64,000 nucleotides of DNA from Bacteroidaceae bacterium (lineage in GTDB: Bacteria; Bacteroidota; Bacteroidia; Bacteroidales; Bacteroidaceae). The notes beneath the pieces were generated by a model. It saw only the letters and a program-made list of their open reading frames with translations, searched no databases and was not told the DNA's origin. The stretch is from the NCBI GenBank assembly GCA_017503065.1, contig JAFVTT010000028.1:20080-84079 (forward strand). Direction: 5' to 3'. Below are positions 44,191 to 54,300 of the stretch, piece by piece. Each line of letters starts with the position of its first letter. Position 1 is the first letter of the stretch. The translations under genes and the position numbers were made by a program.

Positions 44191-44263
44191 TACGCCCTCA
44201 GGGGTTCGAACCCTGGACCCATTGATTAAGAGTCAATTGCTCTACCAACTGAGCTAAGGACGC
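44191..44263 (-). tRNA. tRNA-Lys (anticodon CTT)
   Basis: The minus-strand cloverleaf is complete: acceptor GCGTCCT pairs with AGGGCGT (one G-T closing pair and one internal G-T), D arm GCTCAGTTGGTAGAGC, anticodon stem ATTGA/TCAAT with loop CTCTTAA giving anticodon CTT, and T arm CAGGGTTCGAACCCCTG. The discriminator base is A; CCA is not encoded. It decodes AAG. A minus-strand TACCTTTG (complement of 44307-44314) may be its -7 element. Confidence 0.96.
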
Positions 44264-44607
44264 TTTTAAAATAATATAAAAGAAAACTCTTTCTTATTAT
44301 CGACTGCAAAGGTATATATTTTTTTTAAAACAAAAGAGGTTGTTTGTTTTTTTTTTTGCTTTAATGTTTAAAAAACATATATAACCTTCTAAAAACGGGC
44401 ATAAATTGAAATAAATACCCTATAATTGTTATTGTACTGTGTTCTTGAATGTCATATTCGTATATATCCTAGTACTATAATAGATACTTAAGTCTTTTGA
44501 AGTATGATTTCTGTCTATTTAGATAATAAATTAGCGATGACATGAACATTATCTTATATTTATGAGCGTATATTTTGCATCAACATATCAAAAAACTGAA
44601 GATTTTA
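44264..44607. other. AT-rich intergenic stretch between tRNA-Lys and the barrel gene
   Basis: It contains the possible tRNA promoter (minus TACCTTTG at 44307-44314, with CAAA at 44331-44334, spacing 16, off consensus) and a T-run at about 44349. I see no gene, repeat array or integrase. Confidence 0.6.
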
Positions 44608-44637
44608 TTTGTAATAAAGAATTATTATGTAATTTTG
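44608..44637 (+). promoter_or_regulatory. Probable promoter for the 44712 gene
   Basis: TTTG (44608-44611), 18 bp, TAATTTTG (44630-44637). The spacing is slightly shorter than the usual 19-21. Confidence 0.6.
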
Positions 44638-44711
44638 TATTCGCTCAGAATAAAGATTATTGTATATCAAACTTAATATAAATTTAACACACTCCGTTTA
44701 TTAGAATTAAT

Positions 44712-45716
44712 ATGATTTTTGTCAAACATTTATTATTGGTGGCTTTTATTTCGTTTCCATTTGTGTCAATAGCACAACGGAATAAACAAACAGAAAATAA
44801 GATGTTCAATCATTTGGATATAGCATTAACTGCTGGTACAACTGGTTTAGGCATAGAACTCGCGACACCCTTAGGACGCATGTTACAATTGAGGACTGGG
44901 TATTCGTTCATGCCAGAGTTTTCTCCGATAATGACGTTTGACATACAAGTAGGTTCAGACCCAACAATTAGCCAACAGAAATTCAAAAAGATGGCTTCTA
45001 TTCTTGAGAAGTTTACGGGTTATGAAATTAACGAAAGTATTGACATGAAGGGAGATCCTAATTTTCACAATTGGAGTGTTTTAGTTGATCTTTTTCCCTT
45101 TAAAAATAATAAACGATGGCATTTTACAGCTGGCTTTTATCTAGGATCTTCAACTATAGCAGAGGCATATAACACAACGGAAGATATGCCGTCACTTATG
45201 GCTGTAGATATTTACAACAACATTTACGATTTTTTTATAGAGGACAGATATTGGGATACTCCAATATATAATGATTTTTATCTTGACCCCAATGTTGCAG
45301 ATATTGCAAAAGAAAAGTTACAAAACTATGGTCGCATGGGAATGAATATGGGTAATTACTCTAGGGATATCAAAGATGAGGACGGAAATATTATACATCA
45401 TAAGGGAGACGCCTATATAATGACTCCTGACGAAAATGGCATGGTTAAAGCCAAGATGAAAGTTAATATGTTTAAACCCTATGTAGGTTTTGGATATGGT
45501 GGAAATCTTATAAAAAATAATAACAACATTCGTATATCCTTTAATTGTGGCATTATGATGTGGGGCGGAGCACCAAAAATACTCACTCATGATGGGATTG
45601 ATCTTATAAATGATGTAAAAGGAACAAGAGGAAAAGTAGGTTGTTATGTTGATGTCTTAGAACACCTGAAGATTTATCCTGTTCTCAATCTACATCTAGC
45701 ATATAGATTATTATAG
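44712..45716 (+). CDS. Outer-membrane beta-barrel-like protein, function unknown
   Basis: This 334-aa protein has a signal peptide (MIFVKHLLLVAFISFPFVSI, cut before AQ). Opening strands HLDIALTAGTTGLGIELATP and MLQLRTGYSFMPEF look like a small barrel. A central insertion (about 90-230) is helical and Asn/Asp-rich. The end (FKPYVGFGYGG ... YPVLNLHLAYRLL) returns to barrel-like strands. It is much more AT-rich than gyrA next door and has an isolated promoter. I do not recognise a specific family. Confidence 0.7.
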   Translation: MIFVKHLLLVAFISFPFVSIAQRNKQTENKMFNHLDIALTAGTTGLGIELATPLGRMLQLRTGYSFMPEFSPIMTFDIQVGSDPTISQQKFKKMASILEKFTGYEINESIDMKGDPNFHNWSVLVDLFPFKNNKRWHFTAGFYLGSSTIAEAYNTTEDMPSLMAVDIYNNIYDFFIEDRYWDTPIYNDFYLDPNVADIAKEKLQNYGRMGMNMGNYSRDIKDEDGNIIHHKGDAYIMTPDENGMVKAKMKVNMFKPYVGFGYGGNLIKNNNNIRISFNCGIMMWGGAPKILTHDGIDLINDVKGTRGKVGCYVDVLEHLKIYPVLNLHLAYRLL

Positions 45717-45843
45717 GATTTCATTTCACTGGCTTTATTCTACTTTTGTCTCAATTGTCTTATATCACTCGAAATGCCATATATGTATTATTTTTCCTAA
45801 TATTTTTCCTGCATCTCCTCATGCATATTACTTTTACTTTTTC

Positions 45844-45874
45844 TTGCATAAGTCGTGGAAAAAGGCTAAATTTG
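45844..45874 (+). promoter_or_regulatory. Bacteroidetes-type promoter for gyrA
   Basis: TTG (45844-45846), 20 bp, TAAATTTG (45867-45874) fits with a three-base -33. The gyrA ATG lies 59 bases downstream. Confidence 0.8.
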
Positions 45875-45933
45875 CACAAAATAAGGGTGAATGACCCATA
45901 AATCAAATGTAATACTAATTCTTTACAATATAA

Positions 45934-48519
45934 ATGGAAGATCAAGAAAGAATCATCAAAGTGGACATTGAGTCCGAGATGAGGAAAAGCTACATTGACT
46001 ACTCGATGAGCGTCATTGTGGCTCGTGCCTTGCCCGACGTGCGTGACGGTTTCAAACCCGTTCACCGCCGTATTCTCTTCGGTATGGAGGGATTGGGCAA
46101 CACGCACAACAAACCCTACAAGAAGAGTGCCCGTATAGTGGGTGAGGTGCTCGGTAAGTATCATCCCCATGGCGACAGTTCCGTGTACGGTGCACTGGTG
46201 CGCATGGCACAGGATTGGAACATGCGCTATACGCTGATTGACGGTCAGGGTAACTTTGGTTCTGTAGACGGTGACGGTGCTGCGGCAATGCGTTACACCG
46301 AAGCACGCCTCAGCATGATGGGCGAAGCCATGATGGAGGATCTGGAGAAGGATACGGTAAACATGACCAACAACTTCGACGATACCCTGCAGGAACCTAC
46401 CGTTATGCCTACCCGTATCCCCAACCTGCTGGTTAACGGTGCTACCGGTATTGCCGTTGGTATGGCAACGAACATCCCCACCCACAATCTTGGTGAGGTT
46501 ATTGATGCTTGTGTGGCATACGTTGACAATCCGGAGATGGATACCGAGACCTTGATGCAGTACGTGAAGGGTCCCGACTTCCCTACAGGTGCCTACATAA
46601 TGGGCTTGCAGGGGATAAAGGATGCCTACGAAACAGGACGCGGACGCGTCATCATGCGTGCCAAGGCCGATATTGAGGCACATGACCAGCACGACAAGAT
46701 CGTTGTCACGGAGATACCCTATGGTGTTAACAAGGCACAACTTATCGAGTACATTGCCGAACTGATGAAGGAGGGCAAACTGGACGGTATCAGCAATGCC
46801 AATGACGAGAGCGACCGTGAAGGTATGCGTATCGTTGTGGACGTGAAGCGCGATGCCAATGCCCGCGTTGTCTTGAATAAATTGTTCAAGATGACACCGT
46901 TGCAGACAAGTTTCAGCGTGAACGCCATTGCACTGGTCAAGGGTCGTCCCCGTCTGCTCACCCTAAAAGATTGCATCAGCAATTTTGTCGAGCACCGTCA
47001 TGAGGTGGTTATCCGTCGTACCAAGTACGACCTGAAGAAGGCAGAGGAGCGTGCCCACATACTGGAAGGTCTGATCATTGCCAGCGACAACATCGATGAG
47101 GTAGTACACATCATTCGTGGAAGCAAGACTCCCCAGGATGCCCAGCGCAATTTGGAAGCACGCTTCAATCTGGACGAACTTCAGTCAAAGGCCATCGTGG
47201 ATATGCGCCTCAGCCAGTTGACAGGCCTTCGTCAGGAGGATTTGCACAACGAATTCGACGATCTGCAGGCAAAGATTGCATACTACAACCAGATACTTAC
47301 AGATGACAACCTGTGCCGCAAGGTAATCAAGGACGAACTCATCGAGGTTAAGGAGAAGTATGCCGACGAGCGCAAGACCCAGATAATGCCCAGTGCCGAG
47401 GAATTCAATGCCGAGGACTTCTATGCCGACGACGAGGTGGTCGTTACCATCAGCCACATGGGCTATATCAAGCGTACTCCTCTGGCCGAGTTCCGTGCAC
47501 AGGGACGTGGCGGTATAGGTTCAAAGGGTTCCGCTACACGCGACAACGACTTCATAGAACATCTCTACACCGGCACCATGCACAATACCATGATGTTCTT
47601 CACCGACCGTGGACGTTGCTACTGGCTGAAGGTATATGACATACCCGAGGGAACGAAGCAGAACAAGGGCCGTGCTATACAGAACATGTTGCAGATTGAA
47701 CCCGGCGACAAGGTGCAGGCATGTCTGCTTATCCGCAAGTTGCACGATTCCGACTTCTGCAAGTCACACTATGTTGTCTTTGCCACCAAGGACGGTATCA
47801 TCAAGAAGACCTGTCTGACAGAGTACAGCCGTCCCAGAACAAATGGTGTGAACGCCATCAACATCCGTGAGGAAGACAGGGTGATTGCCGTGAACCTCAC
47901 CAACGGAACGGATGAAATCATCGTTGCCAACCGCAATGGCCGTGCCGTTCGCTTCAATGAATCCGACGTCCGTACCATGGGACGTGTGAGCACTGGTGTG
48001 CAGAGCATTGTCCTGGACAACGACGGTGAGGATGAGGTAATCGGAATGGCAGTAATCAACGATCCAGAGAATGAGAACATCCTGGTAATGAGCGACAAGG
48101 GTTGGGGTAAGTATACCTCTGTGGAGGCATACCGCAAGACCAACCGCCATGCCAAGGGCGTGAAGGCCATGAACCTTGTGGACGACAACAAACTTGTTAC
48201 CCTGCAGGTTGTTACCGAGGAGGACGACCTGATGATTATCAACAAGTCGGGAACAGTTATACGTCTGCATGTGGACGACATCAAGGAAACCAAGAATCGT
48301 GCCACTCAGGGAACCAAGTTGATTGAACTGAAGAAGCGTGGCGACAGCATTGCCCACGTATGTGTGGTTCCTCGTTCCGACGAAGAAGAGGATTCTACTA
48401 CTCCCGATGTAGAGATGAACGACGCTCAAACCATTCAGACAGAAACTCCGGTTGAGCAGACACCCGAGGCAAAGGGTGAGGTACAGGGCGAATTTGATTT
48501 CAATGAGACTAATGAATGA
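45934..48519 (+). CDS. gyrA: DNA gyrase subunit A
   Basis: This 861-aa subunit breaks and rejoins DNA for negative supercoiling. The catalytic tyrosine is Tyr121 (AMRYTEARL). The quinolone-determining loop is HPHGDSSVYGALVRMAQ, with Ser82 intact but Gly86 where E. coli has Asp87. The C-terminal beta-pinwheel begins near residue 500; its wrapping box is QGRGGIGSKG, the Bacteroidetes variant of QRRGGKG. An acidic tail (EEEDSTTPDVEMNDAQ) ends the protein. A TPR gene follows after 30 bases. Confidence 0.98.
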   Translation: MEDQERIIKVDIESEMRKSYIDYSMSVIVARALPDVRDGFKPVHRRILFGMEGLGNTHNKPYKKSARIVGEVLGKYHPHGDSSVYGALVRMAQDWNMRYTLIDGQGNFGSVDGDGAAAMRYTEARLSMMGEAMMEDLEKDTVNMTNNFDDTLQEPTVMPTRIPNLLVNGATGIAVGMATNIPTHNLGEVIDACVAYVDNPEMDTETLMQYVKGPDFPTGAYIMGLQGIKDAYETGRGRVIMRAKADIEAHDQHDKIVVTEIPYGVNKAQLIEYIAELMKEGKLDGISNANDESDREGMRIVVDVKRDANARVVLNKLFKMTPLQTSFSVNAIALVKGRPRLLTLKDCISNFVEHRHEVVIRRTKYDLKKAEERAHILEGLIIASDNIDEVVHIIRGSKTPQDAQRNLEARFNLDELQSKAIVDMRLSQLTGLRQEDLHNEFDDLQAKIAYYNQILTDDNLCRKVIKDELIEVKEKYADERKTQIMPSAEEFNAEDFYADDEVVVTISHMGYIKRTPLAEFRAQGRGGIGSKGSATRDNDFIEHLYTGTMHNTMMFFTDRGRCYWLKVYDIPEGTKQNKGRAIQNMLQIEPGDKVQACLLIRKLHDSDFCKSHYVVFATKDGIIKKTCLTEYSRPRTNGVNAINIREEDRVIAVNLTNGTDEIIVANRNGRAVRFNESDVRTMGRVSTGVQSIVLDNDGEDEVIGMAVINDPENENILVMSDKGWGKYTSVEAYRKTNRHAKGVKAMNLVDDNKLVTLQVVTEEDDLMIINKSGTVIRLHVDDIKETKNRATQGTKLIELKKRGDSIAHVCVVPRSDEEEDSTTPDVEMNDAQTIQTETPVEQTPEAKGEVQGEFDFNETNE

Positions 48520-48549
48520 TAATAACCAAACCACTAAACAACATTAATT

Positions 48550-49938
48550 ATGAAAAAGATTCTTTTCACTATTGCCCTTGCACTGCTCACCGGTAGTGTG
48601 ATGGCCCAGACTCCCGAAGAGAAGGCTGCTGCAAAGGCTGCAAAAGCAGCCCTGAAAGAGGCAACCAAGCAGGCCAACAAGAAACTCAGTGATGGTATGG
48701 CTTGTGCAACAGAGGTACAGACCCTTTATCAGGCTATCCAGATGGAACAGCAGAAGGGTGAGTCTTCTAATGATAAGCTTATTGCAGAAAACGAGGCCAA
48801 GATCCAGACTGTATCTCTAGAGGGTATCGGACTTCTGACAGAAGCATTCTCTACCGAGTACATCAAGGACAACAAGAAATTCCAGGCATACAAGGCTATG
48901 GACGACATGGCAACAATGATCTTGAACAGTGAATTGGTAAAGGCTTCCAAGAAGGAACCATATAACCGTGCGTCACTTGCCTCTTCAATCTTTGCCATTA
49001 CCGATGCATGCCATGGCCAGCTGACATGGGGTAAGGAAGAAGATCAGACTCAGAACATTATTATCCAGTCAGTAAAGTTGAAGTTCCCCAAGACGCATGC
49101 ATACTATGCTTATCTGTGTCAGTTCTGCATTGAGGCAAAGGATTTGGACGGTGCACAGAAGGCACTGGATGCTTACATCAACTTCCCCGTCAAGTATCCA
49201 GAGATTGCTGATAACGAAATCGTGAAGAATCCCGAATATCCTGCTTCGCAATTTGCGTTCAATATCTTCTATACAGCTTTCAATGACAAGAACGCAGATC
49301 TGATGGACAAGTATTATGACCTGGCTTTGCAGTTCGACAATAAGGACAGCCACAACTTCGTTCTTCGCGCAAAGCCCCAGATGCTTAAGGACCAGGGTAA
49401 GACAGAGGAATGGATTGTCGCAATGAAGGAGATGATAGCTCTTGCTCCTGATAGCGAGGTTGGCGAAATAGGTATGCAGCAGTTGATGTCTCATTACAAT
49501 AATGCCGGTAACGAGGCTGTTGATGCATACACCAAGGAATTGGTTGAGAAATACCCCAACAGCAAGGTAGCAAACTATTGCCGTGGTTTTGCTTTCTATG
49601 CCAAGAGCGACTTTAGCAATGCCATCACCTTCTTCCAGAAGTCAGTGGAGATAGATCCTGACTATGCTGATGGTGTTTACAATTGCGGTTATTGCTATTA
49701 TCAGAACGCATTGGAGAAAGCACGTGAAATAAGCGGAAAGAAGATGAAGTCTCAAGCCGCCATTAAGGCTGCCGAGGATGAGGTGAAGAGTCTTTTCGCC
49801 AAGGCAGCTCCCTATTTTGAACGGTATCGCGAGTTGGATGACAAGGAACCCAGCAGGTGGGCCGCTCCTTTGAAGGTGATTTACAACAACACCGGAGAGA
49901 AAGAGAAGGCTGAAGAAATGGATGCATACCTCAACTAA
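48550..49938 (+). CDS. Secreted TPR protein
   Basis: This 462-aa protein has a signal peptide (MKKILFTIALALLTGSVMAQ). An Ala/Lys-rich helix (EEKAAAKAAKAALKEATKQA) follows, then TPR-like units (LDGAQKALDAYINFPVKY, AYTKELVEKYPNSKVANYCRG, FSNAITFFQKSVEIDPDYAD). It probably acts as a periplasmic scaffold. Its codon bias is moderate. A strong hairpin terminator separates it from the next TPR gene. Confidence 0.82.
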   Translation: MKKILFTIALALLTGSVMAQTPEEKAAAKAAKAALKEATKQANKKLSDGMACATEVQTLYQAIQMEQQKGESSNDKLIAENEAKIQTVSLEGIGLLTEAFSTEYIKDNKKFQAYKAMDDMATMILNSELVKASKKEPYNRASLASSIFAITDACHGQLTWGKEEDQTQNIIIQSVKLKFPKTHAYYAYLCQFCIEAKDLDGAQKALDAYINFPVKYPEIADNEIVKNPEYPASQFAFNIFYTAFNDKNADLMDKYYDLALQFDNKDSHNFVLRAKPQMLKDQGKTEEWIVAMKEMIALAPDSEVGEIGMQQLMSHYNNAGNEAVDAYTKELVEKYPNSKVANYCRGFAFYAKSDFSNAITFFQKSVEIDPDYADGVYNCGYCYYQNALEKAREISGKKMKSQAAIKAAEDEVKSLFAKAAPYFERYRELDDKEPSRWAAPLKVIYNNTGEKEKAEEMDAYLN

Positions 49939-49980
49939 TCAGTTTATACAAAATTACGTAAAGATATATTCAAATTCAAT

Positions 49981-50020
49981 AAAGGCTGCCACAACGGTAT
50001 GCTGTTGTGGCAGTCCTTTT
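49981..50020 (+). terminator. Rho-independent terminator between two TPR genes
   Basis: CTGCCACAAC (49986-49995) pairs with GTTGTGGCAG (50004-50013); AAAGG/CCTTT extends the stem past one bulge, and TTTT follows. Confidence 0.85.
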
Positions 50021-50044
50021 AATTCTCTTCCTGTTGATTCTATA

Positions 50045-51295
50045 ATGATTCGACTACTACTTATATTATTTGTGAGCCTCTTCTCTTTTACTACTCTTAA
50101 TGCTCAAAAGAAGATGACCATCAAGAAGAGGTTCAAAGAAGCCCATGCTGCCATAAAGGCAGGTTCAGGTCAGGAAAACATTGAACGTATTCTTCTTGAC
50201 AGCATGGCATTGCCCACTACTACTGACAAACAGAGAGCAGAGGGCTATAATCTCTGTGCCCAGTTACAACAGAGCCAGAATGAAGGCTTGAATATGAAAG
50301 CCTATCTGAAACAGAATTTAGATACTGTCAAATTATATCAGACGGTCCTTAAGATATATGATTACACACTGCGAAGTGATTCCGTAGATGAATCAGACAA
50401 GTATGAAAATAAAAATATAAAACTAAGAGCATTACACCGGGACAACCTGTTGGGAGGAGGCAAGTTCTTGCTCCGTAAATCACAATGGTCAGAAGCATAT
50501 CCCTTTTTTGACATGTTTCTCAAAACATGCACAACAGATCTGGATAGTGTTATCGGACGTGTTGCATATTGGGCCACAATTTGCGGAATGAACGAAAACA
50601 ACCCTTATCATGTGCTTGAACATGTGGACAAGGCTATTGCATTGACGTCAGAAGCGGAACGTCCCGCCTTGGCAGAATATAAGGCACGTAGTTATGTTCA
50701 TATTGGTGACAGTGCCAAATGGTTGGAAATACTGGACGAGGGTGTTGACCTCTACCCTGGTTATAGTTTTTTCTTCTTGAACCTTATGGATTACTACATG
50801 CGCCATGGAGAAATAGAGAGAGGTCTTGCACGTACTGATTCGTTGGTAAGATCAGATGTTGATAGGGCCATGTATTGGTTTGCCATGAGTATGTTTGCCT
50901 TGGCACAAGGAGATTACGAGAAGTGCATCAATATGAGTGAAGAGTGTCTGAAACGTGAACCGGATAATATCGATGCTTTATATAACAAGGGTATATCTCT
51001 CTTAAATATGACTCTAGCCGAGATAGATTCAGCAAAGCGTCGAGTACTTTATCGGTATGCTTTAGAACCCATGGAGAGGGTTAGGGAACTGACCCCTGAC
51101 GATATAGACAGATGGGGCAATCCTTTATATAGGATATATCTGAACCTTAACATGGGAAAGAAGTTTGAAGAGATAGATAAGATGCTTGAAAAGCACTTCG
51201 GAAAATCTCAGCATTCAGAGGAAACAAAAAAAACGCCGATACCTGAGAACTATACAGGAAGCAACACGATAGACAAGCAATTTGTTAAGGATTAA
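50045..51295 (+). CDS. Secreted TPR protein, second
   Basis: The start at 50045 gives a signal peptide (MIRLLLILFVSLFSFTTLNA); the longer frame from 49922 would translate the terminator. The 416-aa protein is TPR-rich (KWLEILDEGVDLYPGYSFFF, GDYEKCINMSEECLKREPD, IDALYNKGISLLNM). Only 19 bases separate its stop from the kinase start, so the two are likely expressed together; it may cooperate with the kinase's TPR-like sensor part, which is inference. Confidence 0.8.
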   Translation: MIRLLLILFVSLFSFTTLNAQKKMTIKKRFKEAHAAIKAGSGQENIERILLDSMALPTTTDKQRAEGYNLCAQLQQSQNEGLNMKAYLKQNLDTVKLYQTVLKIYDYTLRSDSVDESDKYENKNIKLRALHRDNLLGGGKFLLRKSQWSEAYPFFDMFLKTCTTDLDSVIGRVAYWATICGMNENNPYHVLEHVDKAIALTSEAERPALAEYKARSYVHIGDSAKWLEILDEGVDLYPGYSFFFLNLMDYYMRHGEIERGLARTDSLVRSDVDRAMYWFAMSMFALAQGDYEKCINMSEECLKREPDNIDALYNKGISLLNMTLAEIDSAKRRVLYRYALEPMERVRELTPDDIDRWGNPLYRIYLNLNMGKKFEEIDKMLEKHFGKSQHSEETKKTPIPENYTGSNTIDKQFVKD

Positions 51296-51314
51296 AAGCA
51301 GAACATCAAGGAGT

Positions 51315-54300
51315 ATGAGCAGAGTATTTGCTTTCATATTGACTTTGTTTGTTGTACTGGCGTCCTGCACAAGAATGGACACAAGTATGCCCGACGAAAT
51401 GAATCGCCGGGCATATCTTCTTCGTTATGTAGATGTAGATTCCTCTTTGTATTATGCGGAAAAAGCATATAATTTATGTGAGAATTATCCCGACGGTAAA
51501 GCAGAAGCTGTAAGCCATAAGGCGTTTGTCCTTTATCAGCAAATGCATTTTAGTGATGCCATGGAGGCATTAGACAGAATTGATTCGCTGACAAACAACC
51601 AGATTGAACTTCTTTGTGCAGACGTTCTTAGGATGAAAGTGTCGCAAAGAACAGGAGAATTCCGCACTTTCTATAGAGCATGGCATAGTGCAGAAAGGAG
51701 GTTAAACAGAATAGATGAGGAACTGCATCTCCTGTCACCGCATCTCAAAAACAGAGTTCTGTATGCACGTACAGAAATGCATATCATTGCATGTACTTTT
51801 TATTTCTATTCCCAACAGGATTCTGCCTCACGTGCAGAGATGAACCAGGTGGAGCCCTATATGAGACTGCCTATGGATACAGCCCAATGGAGCAGTTACA
51901 TGTATATGCTTGGTGCAGGAGGAATTTTAAGAGGAGATAGCGCTACGGTTGTTTTGAAGGAATTCGACTATCTTACACACGTGCTGACCATTTCCAGACG
52001 ACGTAACGACAAATATTTTCAGGCCAATAGTCTGCAGGCACTTGCCACACTCATGGAGAAGCCTGGTATCCAGACCTTGATAAGAAACAACCGGGGGGGG
52101 GGCATGGACTTTGTCGTTGGTCAGTATTCCGGTATGAGCACATCATTCTGCGAGGACTCACTACCATTGGCTCTTGCAAACCATTCCTTGAAATTGTTCC
52201 GACTTTATGACGATTGCTTTCAGACGGCAAATGTATTACGCACAAAGTCCGAGTTGCTTTTCAGACAGAAACGATACAGGGAAGCGTTGTCATCATTATA
52301 TGAGGCATTGGACATCGTGTTGAAGCAACACAATGCCGATACAAAACGCGTCCCATATTGGGAAGCCGCTATTTATGAACGCCTCTCCTTAACATATAGT
52401 GCCCTCGGCAACACAGAACTGGCCATTAAGAACCGCAAGACATATTTATCGCTGATTGAGTCCATGCGTCAGGACCTTGAGGAGGAGGCCAGAGCCGAAG
52501 AATTGCAGTCGTATAGCTATAGGCTCTATATCAATCTTTCTGTAATCGCTGTTCTGGTATTGATAGTTGTATTTGCATTCTGGACGTTGATAAGCCGCTT
52601 AAAGAGATTAAGCAAGAGGCAGGAGCGTGAAGCGGAAGAGTCACTGCAAATTGCAATGGATGAAACACGTGCTCGTGAAATGCAGTTGGCGCGAGAAAAG
52701 TTGTCAAACATAGAACGACGGGCAAAGGTCAGTCTTGCTGAGAATGTCGTTCCGTATATAATCCGTATGCTGCACACACAGGATATGGAGTATGTGGCCG
52801 AACTTTCTGCAGAGATACTCCGAATAAACGATATCCTGACAGAGTGGATTCAGGTGAAGCAGGGGAAGGTGGCTATGAACATTACAACATTTCCCCTGCA
52901 ACCATTGTTGGATACAATTGCGAAAAACAGAAGTACCTATCAGCAGAAAGGTATCAACCTTGAAGTGACATCGGCAGAGGGTATTAATGTAAAGGCAGAC
53001 CGTGCCCTGACTCTTTTCATGATAAATACCCTCTGCGACAATGCCCGCAAGTTTACGCCATCAGGTGGCACTGTGAGCATAACGGTAGATTCAGATGATA
53101 ATGTCGTAGAAATCTCAGTCAAAGATACCGGATGCGGGCTTAGTGAGGAGAATGTTGACAAGATTAACAACAGCAAGGTCTTCCGAATATCTTCTGAACA
53201 AGATACTGATGTCTCAATCACGACTGACGGCAAGGGATTTGGCTTCGGACTGATGAATTGTAAGGGTATTATCGGCCAAATGAAGAAACTGTCCAACCGC
53301 TTCCAATGCTGTGATTTTGGCGTGGATAGTGAGGAAGGCAAAGGTAGCCGTTTCTGGTTTAGGCTTCCGCGTGTACTTCTGGTATTTGCTGTTATCTTTC
53401 TGAATCTTGGAACCTATGCGCAAAAGGATTATGACAATGCAGTTGTGCAATATGACAAAATGTGCAACAGTAATACAACGGGCCAATACATCCAAGCCAT
53501 GGAACATGGTCGTCAAGCTCTTGACCTAGTACCGGAAGATAGTATATATCTGCGAATGCTGATAGAGAACGAAATGGCCATAGCATCTCAAACCTTGTGT
53601 ATGTGGGATGAGTACAGAAAACATAATTTACAGTACATCCGTTTATACAGACAATACACCGCCGACCCCAATCTTCCCGTTTATGCCAAACGCCTGCACA
53701 CCGTGAAGACAGAGATAACATGGTCACTATTCTTCACGCTCCTCTTGTTCCTTAGTTCAGTTGCTTGTCTGATACTTGTTGTCCGACGTTCCAGACGTCG
53801 TAGGAACGAGATGCAACACCATGAGGATTTGCAGATCCAGCAGATTGAAACCCTCAACCGTGTCCAGTACGAACTGGACCGTATACATATCCAGAACCGT
53901 ATTTTGGATAACAGTCTCTCCACCATAAAGCATGAGACCATGTATTATCCGGCCCGTATACAGCAGATGGCACTTAGTGCAGAAACGGACAAGAAAGATT
54001 TGTTCCAACTGATGAACTACTATAACGACATTTACACCATCCTGCTTGGACAGGCCCAACGTCAGACCTCCGTCAGAGTAAGTATGGATGAGAGCGTCAT
54101 GTATGAACTTAAGCGCAGGGTGATGGCTGCCATTTCCCACGCCCCTATTTCAGTTGAAACGAAGGATGAAAATCAGATACAGGAAATAAGAATCAGGGTA
54201 TTGGGCAAGCAGATACCGGACAATCTGTTTACACCGGAAGCCGGCAATCTGGATGCATTCGTGGCACGTGAAATCGTTCGCATGCATGATGCCTCCTGTG

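Noticed and set aside
44191..44263. tRNA-Lys as an integration site for a mobile element
   Set aside because: No integrase gene and no repeated tRNA end was found in the window, so only the AT-rich patch itself is reported.
49922..50044. Longer N-terminus for the second TPR protein
   Set aside because: It would overlap the previous gene and translate the terminator, and would hide the signal peptide.
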